Assembly: GCA_949841235.1 (NCBI GenBank)
Contig: CATKZA010000133.1
Span: 1-5,723, forward strand
Length of the DNA: 5,723 bases
From: an uncultured Clostridiaceae bacterium
GTDB lineage: Bacteria; Bacillota; Clostridia; Lachnospirales; Lachnospiraceae
Reading direction: 5' to 3'
A model generated the notes under the pieces. It was given only the letters and a program-made list of their open reading frames with translations, had not been told where the DNA came from and ran no database searches. Positions 1 to 5,697 of the stretch are shown one piece after another. Made by a program: the position numbers and the translations under genes. How positions within the stretch are numbered: the first letter of the stretch is position 1; every line of letters starts with the position of its first letter.

Positions 1-13
1 CCTTAATCCGACA

Positions 14-40
14 CGAGAAACTGCATTCGCAGTTTTCTCG
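14..40 (+). repeat. Stem-loop in the alaS leader (first of two)
   Basis: The arm at 14-24 (CGAGAAACTGC) is complementary to 29-40 (GCAGTTTTCTCG), with one extra T bulged and a four-base ATTC loop, giving an 11-bp stem. No run of T follows, so it is not a convincing intrinsic terminator for an upstream gene. It could be a leader RNA structure of alaS or a copy of a dispersed intergenic stem-loop; the window alone cannot decide. The T-box consensus that often controls aminoacyl-tRNA synthetase genes in Firmicutes is not visible in these 83 bases. Confidence 0.6.
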
Positions 41-46
41 CGCGGT

Positions 47-70
47 TCCTCGAACGTAAACGTTCTCGGA
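47..70 (+). repeat. Stem-loop just before the alaS ribosome binding site
   Basis: The stem pairs 47-49 with 68-70 and 52-56 (GAACG) with 61-65 (CGTTC) around a TAAA loop, with a two-base mismatch (50-51 against 66-67). It ends three bases before the GGAGG at 73-77, so its folding could affect access of ribosomes to the alaS start. It lies seven bases after the first stem-loop. The regulatory role is inference; the complementarity is seen directly. Confidence 0.5.
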
Positions 71-72
71 AT

Positions 73-77
73 GGAGG
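73..77 (+). promoter_or_regulatory. Ribosome binding site of alaS
   Basis: GGAGG ends six bases before the ATG at 84. This is near-ideal Shine-Dalgarno spacing and fixes the start codon of alaS. No alaS promoter is visible in positions 1-72, so transcription probably starts upstream of the window. Confidence 0.9.
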
Positions 78-83
78 ATTAGT

Positions 84-2762
84 ATGAAAAAATATGGCGT
101 GAACGAGCTTCGCAAAAGCTATCTGGATTTTTTTGAGGGCAAGGAACATCTGGCGATGAAGAGTTTTTCTCTGGTGCCCCACAATGATAACAGCTTGCTG
201 CTGATCAATGCTGGAATGGCTCCTTTGAAGCCTTATTTTACCGGGCAGGAGATTCCCCCAAGGAAGCGGGTGACCACTTGCCAGAAGTGCGTCCGCACCG
301 GAGATATCGAGAATGTGGGCAAGACGGCAAGGCATCTGACCTTTTTCGAGATGCTGGGCAATTTTTCCTTTGGGGATTATTTCAAGCGGGAAGCCCTGAC
401 TTGGTCTTGGGAGTATCTGACGGAGGTTCTGGAGATGGATCCGGAGCGTCTGTACCCTTCCATTTACGGGGAGGATGACGAGGCATTCCGCATCTGGACG
501 GAGGAAATCGGGGTTCCCGGAGAGAAGATTACCCGCTTCTACCGGGACGAGAACGGCGAGTGCGACAATTTCTGGGAGCATGGCGCAGGCCCCTGCGGCC
601 CCTGTTCTGAGATTTATTATGACAGAGGGGAAGAGTATGGCTGCGGCAAGCCGGACTGCAAGGTGGGCTGCGAGTGCGACCGCTATATGGAGATCTGGAA
701 TAATGTGTTTACCCAGTTTGACGGGGATGGCAAGGGAAATTATGAGGAACTGGAGAATAAAAATATCGACACGGGAATGGGCTTGGAGAGGCTTGCCGTG
801 GTAGTGCAGGAAGTGGATTCCGTCTATGACATTGACACCATGAAGGCGATTCGGGATAAGATTTGCGCATTGGCCGGGGTGGCATATCAGAAAGATGAGG
901 AGAAGGACGTGTCCATCCGCCTGATTACCGATCATATCCGCTCCGCAACCTTTATGATATCCGATGGCATCATGCCCAGCAACGAGGGCAGGGGCTATGT
1001 GCTGCGCCGCCTGATTCGCCGTGCCGTGCGCCATGGAAGGAAGCTGGGCATCCAGAAGAAGTTCATGGCGGAACTGGCCCAGACGGTGATCGCAGAGAGC
1101 AGGGACGGATATCAGGAGCTGGAGGAGAAGAGGGAATTTATCGTCCAGGTGCTGACCCAGGAGGAAGATAAGTTTGACAAGACCATTGACCAGGGGCTTT
1201 CCATTCTTGCCCAGATGCAGGAGGAGCTGGATCAGAGCGGAAGCAAGGAACTGTCTGGGGAAAATGCCTTCAAACTGTATGACACCTATGGCTTTCCTCT
1301 GGATCTGACCATTGAGATTCTGGAGGAAAAGGGATGCCGGGTGGACGAGCCAGGCTTTGCAGCCGCCATGGAGGAGCAGAAAGAGAAGGCCAGGAGTGCC
1401 AGAAAGACTACGAACTACATGGGAGCGGAAGAGACGGTGTACCAGCAGATTGATCCGGCGATCACCAGCCATTTCGTGGGCTATGACAGGCTGGCGCATG
1501 ATTCCGTGATTAGCGTGCTTACCACGGAGGAAGAGGTGGTGCAGGCTCTGACAGACGGGCAGAACGGCACGGTCATCGTGGACGAGACGCCCTTCTATGG
1601 AACCATGGGCGGCCAGCAGGGAGATGTGGGCATCATTACCATAGGAGACAGTCAGTTTATCGTGAAGGATACCATCCATCTCCAAGGCGGGCGCATCGGC
1701 CATGTGGGTACGATGAAGAAGGGCATGTTCAAGGTGGGGGATAGGGTCACCCTGCGGGTGGACGAGATGATCCGCAAGTCCACGGAAAAGAATCACAGCG
1801 CAACCCATCTGGTGCAGAAGGCTCTGCGCATGGTTCTGGGAAGCCATGTGGAGCAGGCGGGTTCCTATGTGGATGGAAACAGGCTGCGCTTTGACTTCTC
1901 CCATTTCTCTGCCATGACGCCGGAGGAGATCAAACGGGTGGAGGAGATTGTGAATGAAGAAATCGCCAAGGATCTCCAGGTATCCACGGAGGAGATGAGC
2001 CTGGAGGATGCCAAGAAGACAGGAGCCATGGCATTGTTCGGAGAGAAGTACGGCGACAAGGTGCGGGTGGTGCAGATGGGAGAGCCGGGAGCACAGGCAT
2101 TTAGCGTGGAACTTTGCGGCGGTACTCATGTGGCCAATACCGGTGCGATTTCATACTTTAAAATCATAAGCGAGAGCGGAGTGGCTGCGGGAGTGCGGCG
2201 CATCGAGGCGCTGACCGGGGCTGGGCTTATGAAGCACTATGCCAGGATGGAAGATTCCCTGAAGGAGGCTGCCAAGGCTGCCAAGACGGATGTGAATGGG
2301 CTGGCGAAGAAAATCGCATCCTTGCAGGAGGAGATGAAGGCACTCCAAGGAGAAAATGAGAAGCTGAAGGCAAAACTTGCCAAGGATGCGGTGGGAGATG
2401 TGGAAAGCAGGATTCAGGAAATCGGGGGCGTGAATCTCCTTGCCATGGATGTGCAGGGCGTGGATATGAACGGTCTGCGAGGTCTCGGCGACCAGATGAA
2501 GGAAAAGATCGGCGAGGGCGTGGTGGTGCTTGCCTCTGCGTCAGAGGGAAAGGTGATGCTCCTTGCCATGGCGACAGACGGGGCAATCGGAAAGGGCGCC
2601 CATGCCGGGAACATGATTAAGGAAATTGCCTCCTGCGTGGGCGGCGGCGGCGGCGGCCGGCCCAATATGGCTCAGGCCGGCGGGAAGAACCCTGCCGGGA
2701 TACCGGATGCCCTGAAAAAGGCGACGGAGACGCTGAAAAAACAGCTTTGCTGTGAATCGTAA
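84..2762 (+). CDS. alaS: Alanyl-tRNA synthetase
   Basis: Cytoplasmic class IIc aminoacyl-tRNA synthetase that activates alanine with ATP, charges tRNA-Ala, and clears mischarged Ser- or Gly-tRNA-Ala in its editing domain. The 892-aa protein is slightly longer than the usual 870-880 and looks complete. The catalytic core lies at about residues 1-240, with the NAGM and PYFTGQE signature at 42-56 and TFFEMLGNFSFGDYF at 86-100. A cysteine cluster at C187, C192, C196 and C198 matches the insert common in Firmicutes enzymes. The tRNA-recognition region follows (about 245-460), with SNEGRGYVLRRLIRRAVRHG at 299-318. The editing domain carries the metal-binding pairs H571/H575 (HSATH) and C678/H682 (CGGTH). 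A Lys/Glu-rich coiled coil spans about 723-768, and a DHHA1-type C-Ala domain with a glycine-rich GGGGGGRP follows at 853-860. All key residues I can check are present. The identification is firm. Confidence 0.98.
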   Translation: MKKYGVNELRKSYLDFFEGKEHLAMKSFSLVPHNDNSLLLINAGMAPLKPYFTGQEIPPRKRVTTCQKCVRTGDIENVGKTARHLTFFEMLGNFSFGDYFKREALTWSWEYLTEVLEMDPERLYPSIYGEDDEAFRIWTEEIGVPGEKITRFYRDENGECDNFWEHGAGPCGPCSEIYYDRGEEYGCGKPDCKVGCECDRYMEIWNNVFTQFDGDGKGNYEELENKNIDTGMGLERLAVVVQEVDSVYDIDTMKAIRDKICALAGVAYQKDEEKDVSIRLITDHIRSATFMISDGIMPSNEGRGYVLRRLIRRAVRHGRKLGIQKKFMAELAQTVIAESRDGYQELEEKREFIVQVLTQEEDKFDKTIDQGLSILAQMQEELDQSGSKELSGENAFKLYDTYGFPLDLTIEILEEKGCRVDEPGFAAAMEEQKEKARSARKTTNYMGAEETVYQQIDPAITSHFVGYDRLAHDSVISVLTTEEEVVQALTDGQNGTVIVDETPFYGTMGGQQGDVGIITIGDSQFIVKDTIHLQGGRIGHVGTMKKGMFKVGDRVTLRVDEMIRKSTEKNHSATHLVQKALRMVLGSHVEQAGSYVDGNRLRFDFSHFSAMTPEEIKRVEEIVNEEIAKDLQVSTEEMSLEDAKKTGAMALFGEKYGDKVRVVQMGEPGAQAFSVELCGGTHVANTGAISYFKIISESGVAAGVRRIEALTGAGLMKHYARMEDSLKEAAKAAKTDVNGLAKKIASLQEEMKALQGENEKLKAKLAKDAVGDVESRIQEIGGVNLLAMDVQGVDMNGLRGLGDQMKEKIGEGVVVLASASEGKVMLLAMATDGAIGKGAHAGNMIKEIASCVGGGGGGRPNMAQAGGKNPAGIPDALKKATETLKKQLCCES

Positions 2763-2768
2763 CAAAAA

Positions 2769-2787
2769 TGTGAAATCTTTGTGAAAT
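2769..2787 (+). promoter_or_regulatory. Direct repeat TGTGAAAT x2 with 11-bp phasing, possible activator site
   Basis: TGTGAAAT occurs at 2769-2776 and again at 2780-2787, start to start 11 bp, about one helical turn, and the second copy ends seven bases before the -35 hexamer of the next gene. A degenerate third unit (TACATT) lies in phase at 2791-2796. OmpR/PhoB-family response regulators typically bind such direct repeats beside the -35; the known WalR pattern TGTWAH-N5-TGTWAH differs from TGTGAA-N5-TGTGAA at one position per half site. Binding of such a regulator is inference. Confidence 0.45.
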
Positions 2788-2794
2788 ATTTACA

Positions 2795-2823
2795 TTGATT
2801 ATTACAAAAGAATGGAGTAAAAT
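2795..2823 (+). promoter_or_regulatory. Sigma-A-type promoter of the 348-aa secreted protein gene
   Basis: TTGATT at 2795-2800 and TAAAAT at 2818-2823 are separated by 17 bases, matching four of six and five of six consensus bases. Transcription would start near 2830 and give a leader of about 58 bases before the ATG at 2888. The leader contains short overlapping complementary segments: GTCG 2835-2838 with CGAC 2846-2849, or GACG 2847-2850 with CGTC 2856-2859. I see no known riboswitch in it. Confidence 0.7.
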
Positions 2824-2874
2824 CTATGTCATAGGTCGTTTATTGCGACGGACATCGTCACTTTTATTTCATTT

Positions 2875-2880
2875 AGGAGG
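2875..2880 (+). promoter_or_regulatory. Ribosome binding site of the 348-aa secreted protein gene
   Basis: AGGAGG ends seven bases before the ATG at 2888. It selects this ATG over an in-frame TTG at 2795. That TTG has no binding site, lies inside the promoter, and would put 31 residues in front of an otherwise normal signal peptide. Confidence 0.9.
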
Positions 2881-2887
2881 ATTAATT

Positions 2888-3934
2888 ATGAAATCATTTT
2901 TGAAAAAGGCGGCGGCTGCTCTTTTGGTGCTGGCTCTGTGCTTGACGGGAATGCCGATCCAGAATCAGGTTGCAAAAGCTGCTGACAGCGGAAGCAATGT
3001 GGTATCTGTACTTGACACTACGAAGGAAAGCGTGACGCCATCAGCGACGGCGGGTCAGCCGGTGTCTAGGACATTTACGCTTCCATCAAACGGCAACCTC
3101 TCCATTGGGGTTCTCACGGCTGCAAAGTGCAATTTTACTTATAGCATCGCCAGGAGCAATGGAACGGTGGTATTTGGACCGAAGAATGCTATGGCGACGG
3201 ATACCTCTTGGGATTTCGCGCAGGGGGGAACTACTATTTATTATATTAATATAGTCGATGCCACAACTGGCACTTACCAGATTTCCCTGACGTTTGCTGA
3301 AAGTCAGCAGTTCCATCTGCTGGGGGCATTCCAGCCGGTGCAGACGGCAAAGCCCTCTCTGGATACCAAGAGCATCATCGTGACCAAGGGCTTCAAGGAC
3401 AAGGTGAACGTGCTGAATGCCGGCGGTGCCAAGTTTACATATGTCTCCAGCAATCCGAAGACGGTCTCTGTAGATGCTAGCGGTAACGTAACGGGAAAGA
3501 AGAAGGGAACTGCTACGGTTACGGTAAAGGATGGAAGTACTGTCGTGGGAACCTGCAAGGTGACGGTAAAGGACAACGTGTACAGCGTGGGCAAATTGGC
3601 TATTGGCAAAGCGACTCCCAGACAGGTTACGTCAAATACCTATCATGTATCCTATGACAAGAAGGGAAACCTGATTATCAAGGTGAGGCTGATTAACAGA
3701 TTCGGCCGGGTGGCTAAGCAGCTTAAGAACTTCAAGGTAACCGTCTGGAATGAGAAGGGCAAGAAGATTGGCATCTATTCTTTGAAGAAGAAGACCATCA
3801 ACTTGAAGAACGGCAAGGCTAAGACGCTCACATGCAAGATTAAGAAGTCCAAGCTGAAGATCAAGAAGGTTCAGGACTTGCGCAATATGGCTAAAAGTCC
3901 TAGCTCATCCGGTAAATTTATGTGGTCTAGATAG
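2888..3934 (+). CDS. Secreted protein with PPC-like, Big_2 Ig-like and lysine-rich C-terminal domains
   Basis: A 348-aa exported protein of unknown specific function. Residues 1-31 form a Sec signal peptide: MKSFLKK, a hydrophobic core at 8-21, and a VAKA cleavage site after about A31. The residue before C18 is leucine, so it is not a normal lipobox. Residues about 55-137 resemble a PPC-type (pre-peptidase C-terminal) beta sandwich, ending in a YYINIVDATTGTYQISLTF strand pair. Residues about 156-228 are a bacterial Ig-like Big_2 domain with the characteristic YVSSNPKTVSVDASGNVTG and KGTATVTV segments. Residues 231-348 form a further beta-rich domain that loosely recalls SLAP-type surface-layer-associated domains. 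It has 19 lysines in residues 277-327. There is no catalytic motif, LPXTG or C-terminal membrane helix. It has its own promoter and probably a hairpin terminator. I infer a cell-surface or matrix role through non-covalent wall binding. The Big_2 call is firm, the PPC call moderate, the SLAP likeness weak. Confidence 0.88.
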   Translation: MKSFLKKAAAALLVLALCLTGMPIQNQVAKAADSGSNVVSVLDTTKESVTPSATAGQPVSRTFTLPSNGNLSIGVLTAAKCNFTYSIARSNGTVVFGPKNAMATDTSWDFAQGGTTIYYINIVDATTGTYQISLTFAESQQFHLLGAFQPVQTAKPSLDTKSIIVTKGFKDKVNVLNAGGAKFTYVSSNPKTVSVDASGNVTGKKKGTATVTVKDGSTVVGTCKVTVKDNVYSVGKLAIGKATPRQVTSNTYHVSYDKKGNLIIKVRLINRFGRVAKQLKNFKVTVWNEKGKKIGIYSLKKKTINLKNGKAKTLTCKIKKSKLKIKKVQDLRNMAKSPSSSGKFMWSR

Positions 3935-4019
3935 TCTTGTTGGCCAATGGATGTTTTTTGACTGGCAAGGCGAGGGCAAAGGCTCCATTATTGGATTTAG
4001 GATGAAAAAGTGCATTGAG

Positions 4020-4038
4020 TTATACATGTAGTGTATAA
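4020..4038. promoter_or_regulatory. Inverted repeat TTATACA-N5-TGTATAA, possible operator
   Basis: Perfect 7-bp arms at 4020-4026 and 4032-4038 flank a five-base spacer, a symmetrical 19-bp site of the kind dimeric repressors use. It lies 85 bases after the preceding stop and 54 bases before the -35 of the next gene's promoter. It overlaps a weak possible promoter, TTGAGT 4015-4020 and TAAAAT 4036-4041 with a short 15-base spacer. AT-rich DNA makes such repeats fairly often by chance, so the operator reading is tentative. Confidence 0.35.
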
Positions 4039-4054
4039 AATATGGTGACGATTG

Positions 4055-4090
4055 TTAAGCGGCTGCTTCTAAGGCAGCCGCTTAAAATTT
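4055..4090 (+). terminator. Strong hairpin, probable terminator after the 348-aa protein gene
   Basis: TTAAGCGGCTGC at 4055-4066 pairs perfectly with 4074-4085 around a seven-base loop, giving a 12-bp GC-rich stem. The following tract is weak (AATTT at 4086-4090), so termination may be partial. The hairpin stands 120 bases after the stop at 3934 and two bases before the promoter of the next gene, which fits a boundary between two transcription units. The region between the stop and this hairpin has no credible gene. Confidence 0.65.
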
Positions 4091-4092
4091 AC

Positions 4093-4121
4093 TTGCCATA
4101 CAGGGCATAACATAGTAAAAT
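4093..4121 (+). promoter_or_regulatory. Sigma-A-type promoter of the 403-aa secreted protein gene
   Basis: TTGCCA at 4093-4098 and TAAAAT at 4116-4121 are separated by 17 bases, matching four of six and five of six consensus bases. The start of transcription would be near 4128, leaving a leader of about 40 bases. The -10 hexamer is identical to that of the preceding secreted-protein gene, but the phased TGTGAAAT repeats found there are absent here. Confidence 0.65.
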
Positions 4122-4152
4122 GGGATTGTAATTTAGTTTTTTTCATCATGAA

Positions 4153-4157
4153 AGGAG
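4153..4157 (+). promoter_or_regulatory. Ribosome binding site of the 403-aa secreted protein gene
   Basis: AGGAG within AAAGGAGAT lies 11 bases before the ATG at 4169, slightly long spacing but usable. An in-frame ATG at 4148 lies upstream of this site and has only a T-rich stretch before it, so the ATG at 4169 is the better start. It also gives a normal MKKWKQ signal-peptide N-terminus. Confidence 0.75.
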
Positions 4158-4168
4158 ATTTTACTTTA

Positions 4169-5380
4169 ATGAAAAAATGGAAGCAATATCTTTTGGTTTC
4201 CGGACTGGCTCTGTGCTTCGGCATGGCTGCGAAGGCGGATACCCAGGCCGCAGGGCAGGTGACAGGCGTAAAGCAGACGGATGATTCGAGAAGTTCGATT
4301 GAAATGCAGTGCGATGCCGTGCTGGGGGCGGATTATTATTACTTGGATCTCAGCATAGATGGCAAGTCATGGACTACGGTAGATACCTCGTCGAGTCCCA
4401 AGGTCAGTGCTTACAGCCTGAGTGCCGGGAAGACTTATTATGCCCGGATGGGGCTGTGTGCGGACTATGGCGGGAAAGATAAGGTTGCCGGATCTGAGTC
4501 TGCCACTATCGAGGCAGTGACGGCGCCTGATGGCTCTATGGATATCGTGCAGGCGGATGCCAAGCCCAATGGCATATCTGTAAAGACCAATGCTATTTCC
4601 GGGGCAAACCTGTACCGCTTGTATAGCAACAAGGTGCTTTTGGGGCAGTCAGCCGATACTACGGTGGCATCCAGCGTAAAGCTGAATCAGGGGAAAGCGT
4701 ATTGGTGCTATCTTTATGCCTGCAGAAAGTCTGCCACAGGCTATGTGGCCGTGGGCACTTATAATTATGCCCATTTCAAGACGCTGGCGCCGGCTTTCAA
4801 TTCAAAGGGATTCGGACTTACCAATGCATGGGATAGTCTCAATTCCTATCAGTTTGCTGCCTCCTCTGCCTATGACAGAGACGGGGTGCAGTTCCAATTG
4901 CTTACTCCCGGGGGCAAGGCAAAGAAGAATGTCTATCAGGATGGCAGTTCAGGAACTACTTCCACAAGCGTAAATAATTTCATAAATGGATACTATTATA
5001 AATACCGCGTCCGCCCCTATGTGATGTGCGGCACCAGGAGGGTGTTTGGCGGATGGTCAGGCTATAAGTATATCGGCGTGGAGAAGAAGGTAAGTACGAA
5101 GTTTAACAAGAAAAAGAAGTACGTGACGCTGAGCATCTCCAAGGTGAGCAATGCCAGCAGCTTTACGGTATACGCATCCACCAAGAAAAATTCAGGATTT
5201 AAGAAGGTGAAGACTGTCAGCGCTAAGAAAAGAAGCGTCACGATTAAAAAGGTTGCAGGCAAGAAATTAAAGAAGAACAAGGTATACTACTTCAAGGTCG
5301 TGGTCAATGGGAAGGTGGGAAAGAAAACCGTTCCCAGCGGATATTCAAAAGTATATAGCTGGAGATACTATCGGATATAA
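4169..5380 (+). CDS. Secreted protein of about four fibronectin-III-like modules
   Basis: A 403-aa exported protein of unknown specific function. It begins with a Sec signal peptide: MKKWKQ, a hydrophobic core at 8-20, and likely cleavage after A23 (AKA) or A27 (TQA). The residue before C16 is leucine, so lipidation is unlikely. The rest divides into beta-sandwich modules of about 85-98 residues: about 29-119, 120-207, 208-305 and 306-403. The first is the clearest fibronectin-III-like unit, with GADYYYLDLSIDGKSW at 53-68, SAGKTYYARM at 85-94 and a closing TAP at 118-120. The second closes with a similar TLAP at 205-208. The third is more diverged. The fourth keeps the pattern (SSFTVYASTKKNSGFKKV, then NKVYYFKVVVNG) and holds 26 lysines in residues 306-386. 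There is no enzyme motif, LPXTG or membrane anchor. I infer a cell-surface binding or matrix protein. Module boundaries are estimates; fibronectin-III assignment is good for module 1 and moderate for the others. Confidence 0.88.
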   Translation: MKKWKQYLLVSGLALCFGMAAKADTQAAGQVTGVKQTDDSRSSIEMQCDAVLGADYYYLDLSIDGKSWTTVDTSSSPKVSAYSLSAGKTYYARMGLCADYGGKDKVAGSESATIEAVTAPDGSMDIVQADAKPNGISVKTNAISGANLYRLYSNKVLLGQSADTTVASSVKLNQGKAYWCYLYACRKSATGYVAVGTYNYAHFKTLAPAFNSKGFGLTNAWDSLNSYQFAASSAYDRDGVQFQLLTPGGKAKKNVYQDGSSGTTSTSVNNFINGYYYKYRVRPYVMCGTRRVFGGWSGYKYIGVEKKVSTKFNKKKKYVTLSISKVSNASSFTVYASTKKNSGFKKVKTVSAKKRSVTIKKVAGKKLKKNKVYYFKVVVNGKVGKKTVPSGYSKVYSWRYYRI

Positions 5381-5487
5381 TCATTTGGCCTTTCTGGGGG
5401 CTTGCCATGAACTATTTCATTTCACCATGCCAGTTTACCTGACGGCACTATTATGTGACGGTGGCGCATGTTTCGCAGGTTAAAGAG

Positions 5488-5527
5488 ATCCCATGCCTTG
5501 TCGGATCAATACAGGCATGGGATTTTT
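5488..5527 (+). terminator. Rho-independent terminator of the 403-aa secreted protein gene
   Basis: ATCCCATGCCT at 5488-5498 pairs perfectly with AGGCATGGGAT at 5513-5523, an 11-bp stem with a 14-base loop, directly followed by TTTT (a five-T run from 5523). The A-rich bases before the stem allow weak extension with the T run. It begins 108 bases after the stop codon. The stretch between the stop and the hairpin has no gene. Confidence 0.85.
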
Positions 5528-5609
5528 ATGTGGGGCATCGTTGTTATAACGTAACGCCGTGAACAGTAACCTATGCCAACCAAGAATGCCTATTTATGGG
5601 ATAGAATCG

Positions 5610-5638
5610 TTGCAATAATTGATGGATTGTTATATGAT
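5610..5638 (+). promoter_or_regulatory. Possible promoter for a gene beyond the window
   Basis: TTGCAA at 5610-5615 and TATGAT at 5633-5638 are separated by 17 bases, matching four of six and five of six consensus bases. No gene follows within the 85 remaining bases, so it can only be judged with more sequence. In AT-rich DNA such matches arise by chance. Confidence 0.35.
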
Positions 5639-5660
5639 GGAATAGGATAAAAATGGTTGC

Positions 5661-5697
5661 TAGTACAATGAATATGAAGTAACTGACATCTGTACTA
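5661..5697. repeat. Inverted repeat TAGTACA-N23-TGTACTA
   Basis: The 7-bp arms at 5661-5667 and 5691-5697 are perfect complements. Pairing extends by ATG 5668-5670 with CAT 5687-5689 if C5690 is bulged, making a 10-bp stem with a 16-base loop. It follows the possible promoter at 5610-5638, so it would lie in that transcript's leader. No run of T follows, so it is not a terminator. Confidence 0.4.

Noticed and set aside
1..83. T-box riboswitch in front of alaS
   Set aside because: The T-box core (AGGGTGGNACCGCG) is absent from the visible leader. CGCGGT at 41-46 is only its partial complement. A T-box further upstream of the window cannot be excluded.
3..2129. A very long open frame on the minus strand antisense to alaS (about 700 codons)
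   Set aside because: It lies wholly opposite a certain alaS, its translation is a low-complexity mix rich in His and Leu with no recognisable domain, and it has no ribosome binding site. Biased codon use in alaS keeps this frame open.
2795..2887. An upstream TTG start that would add 31 residues to the 348-aa secreted protein
   Set aside because: It coincides with the -35 hexamer, has no ribosome binding site, and would bury a normal signal peptide. The ATG at 2888 has AGGAGG at ideal spacing.
2888..2990. Lipoprotein signal in the 348-aa protein (C18 in the hydrophobic core)
   Set aside because: The residue before the cysteine is leucine, not Gly, Ala or Ser, and a good AKA signal peptidase I site follows. 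The same applies to C16 of the 403-aa protein.
3936..3969. Hairpin around TTGGCCAA with a run of six T as a terminator right after the stop at 3934
   Set aside because: The possible stem (CTTG with CAAG, CCA with TGG) is short and interrupted, and the T run falls in the loop rather than after the stem.
4002..4031. Nine-codon open frame starting with MKKC in the intergenic region
   Set aside because: It is too short, has no clear ribosome binding site, and overlaps the possible promoter and inverted repeat.
4148..4168. An in-frame ATG seven codons upstream of the chosen start of the 403-aa protein
   Set aside because: The AGGAG site lies downstream of this ATG, and the bases before it are T-rich with no Shine-Dalgarno match.
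5456..5560. A GTG-started frame of about 34 codons across the final terminator
   Set aside because: It has no ribosome binding site and its middle is the terminator stem-loop, so coding is unlikely.
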